A stretch of 64,000 nucleotides of DNA, taken from positions 62,001-126,000 of the forward strand of contig NZ_JAAEHL010000003.1 of the NCBI RefSeq assembly GCF_010614725.1. The letters are read 5' to 3'. Below, piece by piece: positions 9,197-18,185 of the stretch (the first letter of the stretch is position 1; each line of letters begins with the position of its first letter). Under the pieces are notes generated by a model. It was not told where the DNA came from. It searched no databases and saw only the letters and a program-made list of their open reading frames with translations. Position numbers and translations under genes: made by a program. The DNA comes from Flavobacterium ajazii (GTDB taxonomy: Bacteria > Bacteroidota > Bacteroidia > Flavobacteriales > Flavobacteriaceae).

Positions 9197-10501
9197 TTAT
9201 CGATTATTAGACTGTCCTTTTCTTTTTTTCTTTTTGTTTCTAAGCTCGTAAGGAAGGTAATTAGCTGTCTGTTCAGCTTGCGTGATCATCTCTGCTAATT
9301 GGCTCATGATAGTACTGGATCCTACATATTTGTTATCCCTAAAATCATCTCCAAACAGTACTGCAACTATTTCTGACTTCGGTGTTTCAAATGTGATTTC
9401 GTGTAATTTTTTACTAATCAAATTTGGATTTTTTTGCTCGGTTGGATTAATGGATGCACAACGTTCCTGTATTGCTTTAGCACTGTATTGTTTACCAAGT
9501 GTACTTCCGTTAAAAACACATTTTGTGGTATGATCCACATAGGTAATCCCATAAAGCAATCCTTCTGCATTTTTTCTAAAAACGGTATTGATTCCCTCTT
9601 TTTCGAGTATTTTCACAAGGTCTGTAATCGATATTTCCGTTCTCAAAAAAGCCATATCGATAGCATTTTTTACCCTTCTGATATCTGAAATTTGATTGGC
9701 ACTATTGGATTTAAATTTTTCTTCTAAAAACTTTAGAGTTGGTTTATAATAAAAGTCACTAGCTTTTATAGGTACTCCGATAGGTTTACCATTTTCATCA
9801 AGTATGCGATAAACTAGTCCTTTAGCTTTAAATATTCTTGAATTTTCATTGCCCCGGTCAGCCAAAATATTATATTGTTTGAGTACGGCATTGAGCTCCG
9901 CAAGGCTGGCAAATTTATAAGACGAAAGAACCTGAGACAATACATTTGAAATTGCTTTTTTGGACTGGATTCTTCCGTATCTGACTTTGCCTTTTGAAAT
10001 AGGCTGAAGTTCGATATTCTGATTCTTTGTACGTCCCTCAGCTACGACGAGTCCAAAGGATTTTTCGATTTCTTTTCGTGCCGTTTCAGATTGATTGCAG
10101 CCTATATTATGCATATCGATCCTGCTTCCGTCAGCTCTAACTTTGATGGAGGTGATGTGAATGTGCGGATGTCCGGAATCGTGATGCTGGTATACCAGAT
10201 AGGGTTGTTCTCCAAAACCAATTTTTTCCATATATAAATTAGCGACTTCCATCAGTTTATCTTTTGAATAATTTTCAGACGAATCAAAGTTTAGTGATAT
10301 ATGTACGCTGTTACGCTTTACATTGTCATTTAAAGCGGCTTGTTTTAGAAACCTGTTTAGTTTCATAGTATCACTCATTTTATCCACATCCAAAGGATAA
10401 TTTCCTTCGCCGATACATTCTGCTACTCCTTGTTTTACTTTGTTTTCGTTGTAGTTAAAAATACTGTGTATCGAATGTCCGGTTTTTATGATCGCAACCA
10501 T
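9197..10501 (-). CDS. mobB: Relaxase/mobilization nuclease MobB
   Basis: A 434-residue relaxase that would nick oriT and stay covalently attached to the transferred strand. The N-terminal relaxase domain has the metal-binding histidine cluster HHDSGHPHIHIT (106-117), preceded by SVHISLNFD (about 65-73). The catalytic tyrosine cannot be fixed by eye. The C-terminal half (about 200-434) is less conserved. Its start overlaps the end of mobA by 16 bp, so translation is probably coupled. Confidence 0.9.
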   Translation of the reverse strand: MVAIIKTGHSIHSIFNYNENKVKQGVAECIGEGNYPLDVDKMSDTMKLNRFLKQAALNDNVKRNSVHISLNFDSSENYSKDKLMEVANLYMEKIGFGEQPYLVYQHHDSGHPHIHITSIKVRADGSRIDMHNIGCNQSETARKEIEKSFGLVVAEGRTKNQNIELQPISKGKVRYGRIQSKKAISNVLSQVLSSYKFASLAELNAVLKQYNILADRGNENSRIFKAKGLVYRILDENGKPIGVPIKASDFYYKPTLKFLEEKFKSNSANQISDIRRVKNAIDMAFLRTEISITDLVKILEKEGINTVFRKNAEGLLYGITYVDHTTKCVFNGSTLGKQYSAKAIQERCASINPTEQKNPNLISKKLHEITFETPKSEIVAVLFGDDFRDNKYVGSSTIMSQLAEMITQAEQTANYLPYELRNKKKKRKGQSNNR

Positions 10502-10881
10502 CTTAGTGAAATTTGCTGTATGTATTGCTTGATTTCTTCAACCTTCTCCAAGAGTTTTTTTTTATCCAGTTCAGCGCTAATAATCCATACTTTAAATTCC
10601 GGAATCTGATTCAGTGTATGCAGTTTTTTTACTGCCTGGTTAAAGTTATTTCCAATGGCACTTAGTTCCCCTCGAAGACGAATAATTTCCAGCATAAATT
10701 CGTCAAGGGATTCGTTGCGAAATTTAGTCGTAACAGGTTTGTCAAATAAGTGTCTGCGAATGTAGTCACTTAGCTTACGGCAAGTACTGGCTTTCCATTT
10801 GCGCTCAATTTTCATATACTCTTCGGGTGTAAATCGTAACCCGACTATACGTGTTCTGTTTAAATTTTCTTTTTCCATCAT
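10486..10881 (-). CDS. mobA: Relaxosome accessory DNA-binding protein MobA
   Basis: A 131-residue protein of the plasmid mobilization relaxosome type. It begins with a ribbon-helix-helix-like segment: RIVGLRFTPEEYMKIE (about 11-26) and KLSDYIRRHLF (about 36-46). It continues with GNNFNQAVKKL (about 76-86), a motif shared by MobC/MbeC-type accessory proteins. It is thought to bind oriT and help the relaxase load. It is the first gene of the mob operon and reads away from the hairpin-rich region at 10983-11064. Confidence 0.85.
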   Translation of the reverse strand: MMEKENLNRTRIVGLRFTPEEYMKIERKWKASTCRKLSDYIRRHLFDKPVTTKFRNESLDEFMLEIIRLRGELSAIGNNFNQAVKKLHTLNQIPEFKVWIISAELDKKKLLEKVEEIKQYIQQISLRWLRS

Positions 10882-10982
10882 CTCTCTTTTTACTCATTAA
10901 TTCAAATTGTTTTTATGGTATTCGTGAATTTGCTGCGCTTCATTTCATTGTTATCAAACTCTTTTTTATCCTTGTAGTTTCA

Positions 10983-11064
10983 CTGCTCACGAGTTCCGAG
11001 TGTAGAGCAGCCAGATCGGTTGTTTAACAACCGGACATCTGGCCGTTGCAGGAACGTTGCAATC
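10983..11064. other. Candidate origin of transfer (oriT): two hairpins and direct repeats upstream of mobA
   Basis: Two adjacent hairpins lie about 100 bp upstream of mobA. The first pairs CTGCTC (10983-10988) with GAGCAG (11005-11010). The second pairs CCAGAT/ATCTGG (11011-11016 and 11037-11042) and, inside it, CGGTTGTT/AACAACCG (11017-11024 and 11026-11033). A direct repeat CGTTGCA...CGTTGCA follows. Structure plus position next to the mob operon fits an oriT; the nick site cannot be assigned. The remaining sequence up to 11480 is AT-rich and shows nothing else I can name. Confidence 0.6.
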
Positions 11065-11480
11065 TTACTGATACTTTTAAATGTTCTTTAGACATTCTAG
11101 TATTCTTAAGATTTTAAAAATTAAAATATCCAATTATTACTTCTTTTGGACAATTTGAAATGTTAACTGTTTTGTTCTTGGAACTAGATAAACCTTTAGA
11201 CAGTCATTAAAACTTTAGATTTTTCATAAAAAATCTATTTCATTTTTAGAACTCAAAGAAAGTGCACACTGCATATAATTTGAAACTACTGTAACGGGCT
11301 AGCTGTAATGTCAATTTATCCTCTCGATTTTAGATTTAAAAACGTGCTCTTTCAAAGCAATAAACCAAATTTTAAAGCAACAAAATCCTGACTGTTTTAA
11401 GGAAGGTTTTTGATTGTTCCTTTAACCTTTCCTGTTATTTCTTATACAAAATTAAGTAAGCGAAATGGATTTTACCTATG

Positions 11481-11528
11481 ATGGACATATTATGTCCATG
11501 ACACTTTAAGACTGGCTTTATACCTTTG
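11481..11528 (+). promoter_or_regulatory. Operator-like palindrome and -7 element before the small ICE gene
   Basis: ATGGACATA (11481-11489) and TATGTCCAT (11491-11499) form a perfect 9-bp palindrome around one base. The right half extends to TGTCCATGACA (11493-11503), which recurs exactly at 12023-12033 before the DoxX/MauE gene. A Bacteroidota -7 element TACCTTTG (TAnnTTTG) is at 11521-11528, about 35 bp before the start codon. This suggests shared regulation of the two genes. Confidence 0.5.
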
Positions 11529-11562
11529 TATAAATAAATTATTAATTAAAAACGTGAAGATT

Positions 11563-11853
11563 ATGACAACAAATGATGTAGCCAGGGTTTTTGATACTGT
11601 GCTTAGTATACCTGGCATGAATGATGTAGTGAAGATTGATTTGAAAATTTCACGAAAAAATGTATTGCTATTAAACCATGTTATTGAACGTGGATTATCT
11701 GCTAAGGACAATGATAAACCATCGATTCTTATGACAAGTATTCAAGAAGAAAATCTTCAGGAGTTAAAACTATTTGGAGAGGAATGTTTACAAAAAGCCG
11801 GGCTAATTGAACTTAGTGAAAAACTAAGTTTACTTGGCGATACAATAAAGTAG
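11563..11853 (+). CDS. Small conserved ICE protein of unknown function
   Basis: A 96-residue acidic, soluble, mostly helical protein starting MTTNDVARVFDTVL and containing VVKIDLKISRKNVLLL. I have seen proteins of this pattern near mobilization genes in Flavobacteriia ICEs but know no function. An in-frame GTG at 11554 would add MKI; the ATG at 11563 was chosen because it is the stronger start. A perfect terminator follows at 11881. It has an operator-like palindrome upstream. Confidence 0.6.
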   Translation: MTTNDVARVFDTVLSIPGMNDVVKIDLKISRKNVLLLNHVIERGLSAKDNDKPSILMTSIQEENLQELKLFGEECLQKAGLIELSEKLSLLGDTIK

Positions 11854-11880
11854 CAACAGTTAAAAATTACAAATTACTTT

Positions 11881-11918
11881 GATGTCATTAGAAATTATTT
11901 TTCTAATGACATCTTTTT
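11881..11918 (+). terminator. Intrinsic terminator
   Basis: A perfect 14-bp stem GATGTCATTAGAAA / TTTCTAATGACATC (11881-11894 and 11900-11913), loop TTATT, then TTTTT. It closes the small gene at 11563-11853. The remaining gap to 12191 holds the TGTCCATGACA motif at 12023-12033. Confidence 0.9.
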
Positions 11919-12190
11919 CATTATAAACTGCACCTTATCCTGTTTTTTAACTACGATTGAATGTTATTGAAAAATCTTGGCAGGTTTTTGATAATAATTT
12001 ATATCAGCAAGTGATTTAATTTTGTCCATGACATTATAAATCAATTCTTTAATTACAAGTTGTTAATTTCTGCCAGGCTTAAAACTTATTAAATACTACA
12101 ACTAAATTGGTTCTTGAATAAAACCTCATCTAAAGAATTGCTATTATTTCAAATATGATTAATTGCTTCGTTTAATTAATTTCAATTACA

Positions 12191-13702
12191 ATGAAATCAA
12201 ATGCAAAACTTAAGACTATAATTTTGGACTCAATTTGCTTATTGCTGGTACTATTGTTTGTCTATGCGGCAATAAGTAAAATGCTTGACTTTGAGAATTT
12301 TCAAATACAATTAGCACAATCTCCATTACTTAGTGCATTTGCCGGAATAATTTCTTGGGGAGTTATCATTTTAGAGCTTTTGATTTCAGTTTTACTTGTA
12401 TTTAAAAGTACCAGAATATTGGCATTATATTCTGCTTTTGGGCTGATGGTAATGTTTACGGTTTATATATACATTATTTTAAATTACAGTTCTTTTATAC
12501 CTTGTTCCTGTGGAGGCATACTGGAAAAATTAAATTGGAAAGAGCATCTGGTTTTTAATATTTTCTTTGTTATTATATCTGCAGTTGCGATACTGATCAT
12601 CCCATTTGAGAAAGCTTCAGAGAGAGGCTTTCGAAAAGGAAGAAAGAAAAAATATTTATACCTAGCTGGCTGTACTTTGTTGGCTGTTATGCTAATGGCC
12701 GGATTATTTATCAAGTCAGAAAATATGATGCATTATGATAATTCATTTATCAGGCGCTATCCTCAGGGTACAGAAAAAAAATATGATACACAGATACAAT
12801 ACAATTCTTTTTATTTTTCAGGTTTCTCAAAGGGTAAAATCTATCTGGGTAATACAAGTAGTCCATTGCTGGTATCGGAATTGGATACTTTACTTAGAGG
12901 CAATACGAGACATAAAATCACAGTGAATAGTGACCTTTTGTCTACCGCTGTACAGTTAAAAGTTATTGATTCTTCTTTTTATTTGATTGATGGAAATGTT
13001 GCTTCAATATTTAGAGGCACTATTTCAAATTGGAAAGCAAAGTATAAATGGAATGGTTCTATTCGATTCACACAGCCTAAGGTCATTGATTCGGTTCATG
13101 TATCATTTAGAACTGTTGACAAACAAAGCAGTCAAAGTGAATTAGGAATTTTATACTTTGGAAATCCCTCTAAAGTAACTGTGAAGCATGATTTATTACA
13201 AAAGCAAGTTGATGGAATCTTTGATGTTGACGGAAGATTTTATTATGATTTTTATTCCCGGAAACACGTCTACATCTATTATTACCGCAATGAATTTATA
13301 GCTGCTGACCAAAATTTAAATCTTGCTTTTAGAAGCAATACGATCGATACGCTAAGTCCCGAAAAAGTAAAAGTTGCTTATGTAAGCAGCAGAGGCGAAA
13401 AAAAGTTTGCCGCTCCACCCGTAATTGTCAATAAATCTGCTGCCATTTACAAAAATCTGCTGTTTATAAATTCAGGAATAATAGGACGATATGAAGATAA
13501 AAAAATGTGGAATCAGGCTTCTATAATTGATGTGTACAATTTGAATGACAAATCCTATATATCCAGTTTTTATATCTACCATATTGATAAAGAAAAGCTA
13601 AAAGATTTTATTGTGACTGATAAACAATTGTATGCCCTAATCGGAACTCATTTGGTCAGTTACGGACTTAGCAGTGCCATTACAAAACATTATAAAAAGT
13701 AA
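12191..13702 (+). CDS. DoxX/MauE-type membrane protein with a large extracytoplasmic domain
   Basis: A 503-residue protein. Residues 1-145 hold about four membrane helices of the DoxX/MauE redox-associated family (VYAAISKMLDFENFQ; SWGVIILELLISVLLVF), with a CSCGG motif near residue 101 that could be redox active. Another membrane helix lies at about 155-175. A ~330-residue extracytoplasmic region follows, rich in beta-strand patterns, which I do not recognise. It probably works at the inner membrane facing the periplasm. Next in the same direction comes a small secreted Cys-containing DUF6520 protein, which could be its substrate or partner (inference). An operator-like motif at 12023-12033 precedes it. 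Confidence 0.7.
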   Translation: MKSNAKLKTIILDSICLLLVLLFVYAAISKMLDFENFQIQLAQSPLLSAFAGIISWGVIILELLISVLLVFKSTRILALYSAFGLMVMFTVYIYIILNYSSFIPCSCGGILEKLNWKEHLVFNIFFVIISAVAILIIPFEKASERGFRKGRKKKYLYLAGCTLLAVMLMAGLFIKSENMMHYDNSFIRRYPQGTEKKYDTQIQYNSFYFSGFSKGKIYLGNTSSPLLVSELDTLLRGNTRHKITVNSDLLSTAVQLKVIDSSFYLIDGNVASIFRGTISNWKAKYKWNGSIRFTQPKVIDSVHVSFRTVDKQSSQSELGILYFGNPSKVTVKHDLLQKQVDGIFDVDGRFYYDFYSRKHVYIYYYRNEFIAADQNLNLAFRSNTIDTLSPEKVKVAYVSSRGEKKFAAPPVIVNKSAAIYKNLLFINSGIIGRYEDKKMWNQASIIDVYNLNDKSYISSFYIYHIDKEKLKDFIVTDKQLYALIGTHLVSYGLSSAITKHYKK

Positions 13703-13781
13703 TTACAATATACAGCGCAGTATCAGGAGAAGATCGAAAACCTGTGATAGAGTAGATCATTAACCACAAATTATTTTAATC

Positions 13782-14069
13782 ATGAAAACAATTTTTTCAA
13801 AACAGGTACTTCCTGTTGCGGTATTTGCCCTTGCAATAGCAGGTGCTTTTACAACCAATGCCATGGAAAGAAACAGTAGATCTGTAGATGCTATCGATGG
13901 TTTTAAAAGGCTAAATCCAGCAGGATTATGTGATGATGAACAGTCCTATTCTTGTGAATCGGTAAACACAGGAGCAATCTGCCGAGTGTCTGCTAGTCCT
14001 TCTTCACAACAGGTCTATGCTAAAAATGCCAATGGTGCCTGTACGGTCGAAGTTTACAGACCGCAATAA
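13782..14069 (+). CDS. DUF6520-type small secreted protein
   Basis: A 95-residue precursor with a signal peptide (KQVLPVAVFALAIAGAFTTNAMA-like; probable cleavage after about residue 28). The mature part of about 67 residues has four cysteines (LCDDE, SCES, ICRV, ACTV), enough for two disulfides. The pattern matches DUF6520, a family of small secreted Bacteroidota proteins of unknown role. It lies 79 bp after the DoxX/MauE gene and is closed by a terminator. A redox partner upstream and an exported peptidase plus SusCD pair opposite suggest joint work, which is inference. Confidence 0.7.
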   Translation: MKTIFSKQVLPVAVFALAIAGAFTTNAMERNSRSVDAIDGFKRLNPAGLCDDEQSYSCESVNTGAICRVSASPSSQQVYAKNANGACTVEVYRPQ

Positions 14070-14076
14070 AAACGGT

Positions 14077-14112
14077 AAATGCAGTTCCAAAAGAACTGCA
14101 TTTATTTTTTTC
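14077..14112 (+). terminator. Intrinsic terminator between the DUF6520 gene and the S9 peptidase gene
   Basis: An 11-bp stem AAATGCAGTTC / GAACTGCATTT (14077-14087 and 14093-14103) with a CAAAA loop, followed by ATTTTTTTC. It lies between convergent genes and may work in both directions. Confidence 0.9.
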
Positions 14113-14120
14113 ATTTTTAT

Positions 14121-16751
14121 TTAATTTGCTTTAACAAATTCAGAGTTGCTCTTTGCTGATAAGTAATGGTCAAACCACCGCATGACATATTCTGTTAAAT
14201 GTTTTTGCTGTTCTTTATCACTTAAAACATGCTGCTGATCCGGATATAAAAGCATTACATGTTTTTTTCCCAGACGGCGTAAGGCAAGATAGAATTCTAA
14301 AGTCTGATAATAATGTACATGCCTATCTGCCTCTCCTGCCCACGACAAGAGCGGCGTTGTTACCCTATCAGCATAATATACAGGGGAGTTAGCGAGATAA
14401 CCGAGAAAATTTTTAAAAATTGAGCCGTTCATTCGAAGCTGCCCATACTCGTACTGAAAAAAATTGGGACGGTTGAAATTCCAGGACACATAAAGGTACC
14501 CGCTTATAAGATCAGTAATTGCGGCACCCGCTACGGCTGCAGAAAAAATATCAGTTTGCGTGATTATATAATCGGCTTCATATCCTCCAAATGAATGCCC
14601 AATCAGGCCTATCCTTTTAGGATCGACGGGAGCAATTTCCAACGCTTTTTTTGTTGCTGCCACTACACAATCAACTGCAGAATTTCCCGGATTTCCAAAC
14701 TCATATACAATGTCCGGGAGCAAAACAAAATACCCATTATTGGTATAGTGGCTGACATTAAAACCATTGCCGCTGTATAGTGATGGATTAATATAATCGT
14801 GTACCGTTTCTGACTGTTTTTCATACACGTGAACGATCATAGGATAAAGTTTTTCGGAGCTGTAATTTGCAGGATAAAATAATGCTCCCTTTATACTATT
14901 TCCATTGCTATTACGGTAGTGAATTACTGAAGAGGTTCCTGAATTGAAATTTTTAAAATGAGAATTACTCTGATAAAGTGTGCGTACTTTTTTTTCTTTT
15001 TTGTCTCGTAAAAAAAGCTCTGGCGGTGTTTCAAAACTTTCTTCTTTGTAAACTACACTTTCACTTCCTGATGCTAATACAGGATCTGATATTTTATTTT
15101 CGCTGAGTACAATTGAACGTAATAAATTATTCTTTTTATACCACCATAAACCAGTTGTATTTCCATTTTTTGACTCCATAATAATTGATTTACCAAGATT
15201 AATTATTCCTGAGCTTACACCATCAAAATTGTTTTTTTGCTTTTGTTCAATTGAGGTAGTCTTAAAACGGTAAGTTACCTTTTCCTGTCTTCCGTGTGTT
15301 AATTTTTCAGCTTTCAAATTTTCGGCTGTTATTTCCCATACATCATACTGATCATAGAGCAGAATGGATTGATCGCCCGGTGTCCACGCGGGATTTCCAT
15401 AAGGAAACGAACCCTCTCCACGATCCAAATCTTCAACAGAGAAAGATTCATCTAAATCTGCAGTGAGATTAGTATGTATATTTTTCTGAATGTCATAAAT
15501 CCACCAATGATTATTTTTAAAGTATGTAATGTATTTTCCTGCTGGAGATAAAGAGATGTTATTAACACGATAATTAAAATCTTTTAAAAAAAGCTGCTGC
15601 ACCCCATTATCCAGATTGATTGTTTTGTAATCTCTGGCGGAATGAAGATAAGGCTGAGGCTCATTGGCGACCGGGTTCCATAACACTGCAAAATTTTCAC
15701 TTCCCGCCAGCATAATTTTAGAAAAAACGGTATCGGTGAGTATTCTAAAATCATTTTTTTCAGGCTGCCATACAGCTATCTTGGGCATCTTAATACTCCC
15801 GTCTTTTTCCCTTTCAGCAGGTTCTAAATATTTATCATCTGCATTCCATACCTGCACAATTTTTTTCTCTGCCTGTTTTAATTTCTGATTTAGGGTCTCA
15901 ATTTTAAAAAACACCCGTTTACCATCTTCTGATATGATCAGATCTGTCACAGTTTCCTGTTTTATCCTGTATTTTTCATCAAAATTAAAAGTACTGTCAG
16001 GCTCGAAAACAAATATTTTTTGTGTATTGGTTTTATAGCAAACCAATTCTTTAATGTCTGAATCTGCAACTCTTTTTGACCTTATAAATACTGCGGATGC
16101 AGCATTTGGCTGCCAGACAAAATTTGTATAATTATAATTGCCGCTTTCTATGATTTTTGATTCTGAAAATTTTTCGTTTAGTGTTAAAATACAAACCCTG
16201 CAGCCGCTTGATGCAGATTTGCTGTAGATCAGCTGGTTTGATTTTGGATTGTAAGCATACCCCTTTACATTTTCTATTTCATAAGCTGCAGAACCGTCTA
16301 ATGTTTTAATGATTATTTTTGTTTTGTTGTCTGTACGGAGAAAAATAATCAGATATTTTTGATCCGAAGTAAATAAGTAGTTATCTGCATTTTTTATCTT
16401 TTCAATTTTTCCTGAAACCAGATTAAGCAGTGAAAGTTCATTTTGATCGTTTCGGCTGCAAAACCATTTTTCTTTCAGAAAAGTTCCCTTGAGAGTTCCT
16501 GAAAATGCATAGTTTTTATTTGCCTTACTGCTTTTTACAAACAGCGTATCAGCACCTTGCTCATAAGATAAACTGTAGGTGTACCATTGCCCATTTTCTG
16601 AAATGTCTTTTAATTCCATGGTGCTCCACAATTTATAATCAGCATTACTGATATTTTTTTTGATTAGTCCCTGTCCCGATGCGGAACAGGTTACTAATTC
16701 AAATATGAGTACAGAAAGTATTCCGTAAACAAATCTTAAATCCTTTTTCAT
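14121..16751 (-). CDS. S9 family (prolyl oligopeptidase-like) exported peptidase
   Basis: An 876-residue exported serine peptidase: signal sequence at about 1-28, a long beta-propeller-like region (about 30-610), and a C-terminal alpha/beta hydrolase domain. The catalytic triad reads as Ser720 in GHSFGGY, Asp809 in GEADRHVH and His841 in QQHVL. This domain order is that of acylaminoacyl/dipeptidyl peptidases, which cut peptides in the periplasm. It is 12 bp downstream of the SusD gene and so probably belongs to the SusC-SusD-peptidase operon, suggesting that the transporter takes up peptides. It converges on the DUF6520 gene. Confidence 0.9.
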   Translation of the reverse strand: MKKDLRFVYGILSVLIFELVTCSASGQGLIKKNISNADYKLWSTMELKDISENGQWYTYSLSYEQGADTLFVKSSKANKNYAFSGTLKGTFLKEKWFCSRNDQNELSLLNLVSGKIEKIKNADNYLFTSDQKYLIIFLRTDNKTKIIIKTLDGSAAYEIENVKGYAYNPKSNQLIYSKSASSGCRVCILTLNEKFSESKIIESGNYNYTNFVWQPNAASAVFIRSKRVADSDIKELVCYKTNTQKIFVFEPDSTFNFDEKYRIKQETVTDLIISEDGKRVFFKIETLNQKLKQAEKKIVQVWNADDKYLEPAEREKDGSIKMPKIAVWQPEKNDFRILTDTVFSKIMLAGSENFAVLWNPVANEPQPYLHSARDYKTINLDNGVQQLFLKDFNYRVNNISLSPAGKYITYFKNNHWWIYDIQKNIHTNLTADLDESFSVEDLDRGEGSFPYGNPAWTPGDQSILLYDQYDVWEITAENLKAEKLTHGRQEKVTYRFKTTSIEQKQKNNFDGVSSGIINLGKSIIMESKNGNTTGLWWYKKNNLLRSIVLSENKISDPVLASGSESVVYKEESFETPPELFLRDKKEKKVRTLYQSNSHFKNFNSGTSSVIHYRNSNGNSIKGALFYPANYSSEKLYPMIVHVYEKQSETVHDYINPSLYSGNGFNVSHYTNNGYFVLLPDIVYEFGNPGNSAVDCVVAATKKALEIAPVDPKRIGLIGHSFGGYEADYIITQTDIFSAAVAGAAITDLISGYLYVSWNFNRPNFFQYEYGQLRMNGSIFKNFLGYLANSPVYYADRVTTPLLSWAGEADRHVHYYQTLEFYLALRRLGKKHVMLLYPDQQHVLSDKEQQKHLTEYVMRWFDHYLSAKSNSEFVKAN

Positions 16752-16763
16752 CTTTATACTGTA

Positions 16764-18170
16764 TTAATATCCTGGATTCTGAGGAAGTAAATTAGGATTG
16801 AGCGTCAGTTCAGATTCAGGAACAGGGAGAAGATTGTCGGTGGAGTTCCATCCATTTTTTACTCCTGTCAACTGGGAGTCCAGCTGTCCGTTTCTTTTCA
16901 AGTCAAAGAACCGGTGGGCAGATTCCGTAAACAGTTCAAATCGGCGTTCCCTCATAACAGCTTCCAATATTTCCTGCTGTGAAACTGCTGTGGTATTGCC
17001 TAATCCTGCATTCTGCCTTATTTTGTTGAGGTCTTCTTTAGCCCCTATCAGGTCTCCCTGCTGTGCTCTTGCCTCAGCACGTATGAGATACTGTTCAGCA
17101 AGCCTGAATAAAATGTTATATTCAGTTGAAGCGGCAGTCTTTAATTTGACTTTGTACTTGCTGGAGAAATACCAGATCAAAGTCCCTTTCGTAACCGAGC
17201 CAATCCATTTTTGTCTTCTCTGGTCTCCAATTTCAAAGGCATTGACAAAATTTGGATTAAGTGCCACATCAGCAGGTGGTCCGGTCAGTAAAATCATTGA
17301 TCCTCCCTCTGCGCTGTTCTGACCTTCGATTGCCGGTTTGTACTGCCAGATGGTTACAGAACTTCCTTTTAGAAATATCTTACTCAGATCATTTTCCCAC
17401 TTGTATGTTTCGGTGTTGTTTAGGAGATAAGAAGCCGCATTGGCAGCTTCAGCCCACGCTTTGGAATAAAGGTAAACCCTTGCAAGAAGCGCCATCGCGA
17501 CAGCTTTGTTCGCACGGCTGCGATCAGCGGACAAATAACTCTCAGGAAGAAAAGCATATGAAGTCTGCAGATCTTCTATTATTTTCGAATACAACAGGTT
17601 TGTACTGGTGCGGCCTATTGCAGTGTTCTGTTTGTAATCTGTTGCTGTAACATAAGGGACATCACCATACAGATTCAATAAATAGAAATGCAAAAGCGAT
17701 CTTATAAACAGGGCTTCACCAATGAACTGGTTTTTATCTGCACTGGTAAGAGCAGCGGAAGCCGTTACTCCCTGTATTACTGAATTGGCCGCATAGATTT
17801 GAGAGTAGGCAGTTTTCCACCAGCTTACCACTTGCGGGTTAGTCGGCAGCAGTGTATTGCTGTAAAAATTCAATGTCGTACCTGAACTAATACCGTAGAA
17901 ATTCAGTTCATCTGTATAAGCACCCATTTTTGTGGTTATCGATACACTGTTTCCAGTAAGCATCCCCGAATCGCGCAGGCTGGCATAAATATTTGAAACT
18001 GCGGCATTGGCAGTACTCTTATCTTCAAATACTGCTTCTGTAGAAAGCTGCCCAGAAGGGCTGTTAACCTCGACAAACGATTCACAACTGTAACCCGAAA
18101 TCACTAATAAAGAGATAATTATTCTTTTAAAAAGGGTTATTTGCTTCCGTAGATATAATTTAGTTTCCAT
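16764..18170 (-). CDS. SusD/RagB family outer-membrane lipoprotein
   Basis: A 468-residue surface lipoprotein with a signal ending in SGYSC (lipobox, Cys about 29). The SusD/RagB fold is indicated by AEQYLIRAEARAQQGD (about 363-378), REERRFELF-like MRERRFELFTESAHRFFDLKR (about 405-425, read in two parts) and a C-terminal PVPESELTLNP (about 448-458). It caps the SusC channel and binds substrate. It is slightly shorter than glycan-binding SusDs and sits next to a peptidase, so a peptide ligand is plausible. It follows susC by 15 bp. Confidence 0.93.
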   Translation of the reverse strand: METKLYLRKQITLFKRIIISLLVISGYSCESFVEVNSPSGQLSTEAVFEDKSTANAAVSNIYASLRDSGMLTGNSVSITTKMGAYTDELNFYGISSGTTLNFYSNTLLPTNPQVVSWWKTAYSQIYAANSVIQGVTASAALTSADKNQFIGEALFIRSLLHFYLLNLYGDVPYVTATDYKQNTAIGRTSTNLLYSKIIEDLQTSYAFLPESYLSADRSRANKAVAMALLARVYLYSKAWAEAANAASYLLNNTETYKWENDLSKIFLKGSSVTIWQYKPAIEGQNSAEGGSMILLTGPPADVALNPNFVNAFEIGDQRRQKWIGSVTKGTLIWYFSSKYKVKLKTAASTEYNILFRLAEQYLIRAEARAQQGDLIGAKEDLNKIRQNAGLGNTTAVSQQEILEAVMRERRFELFTESAHRFFDLKRNGQLDSQLTGVKNGWNSTDNLLPVPESELTLNPNLLPQNPGY

Positions 18171-18185
18171 AATGTTAGTATTAGT

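Noticed and set aside
16798-17322. A 174-residue plus-strand frame
   Set aside because: It is antisense to the clear SusD gene and shows no domain.
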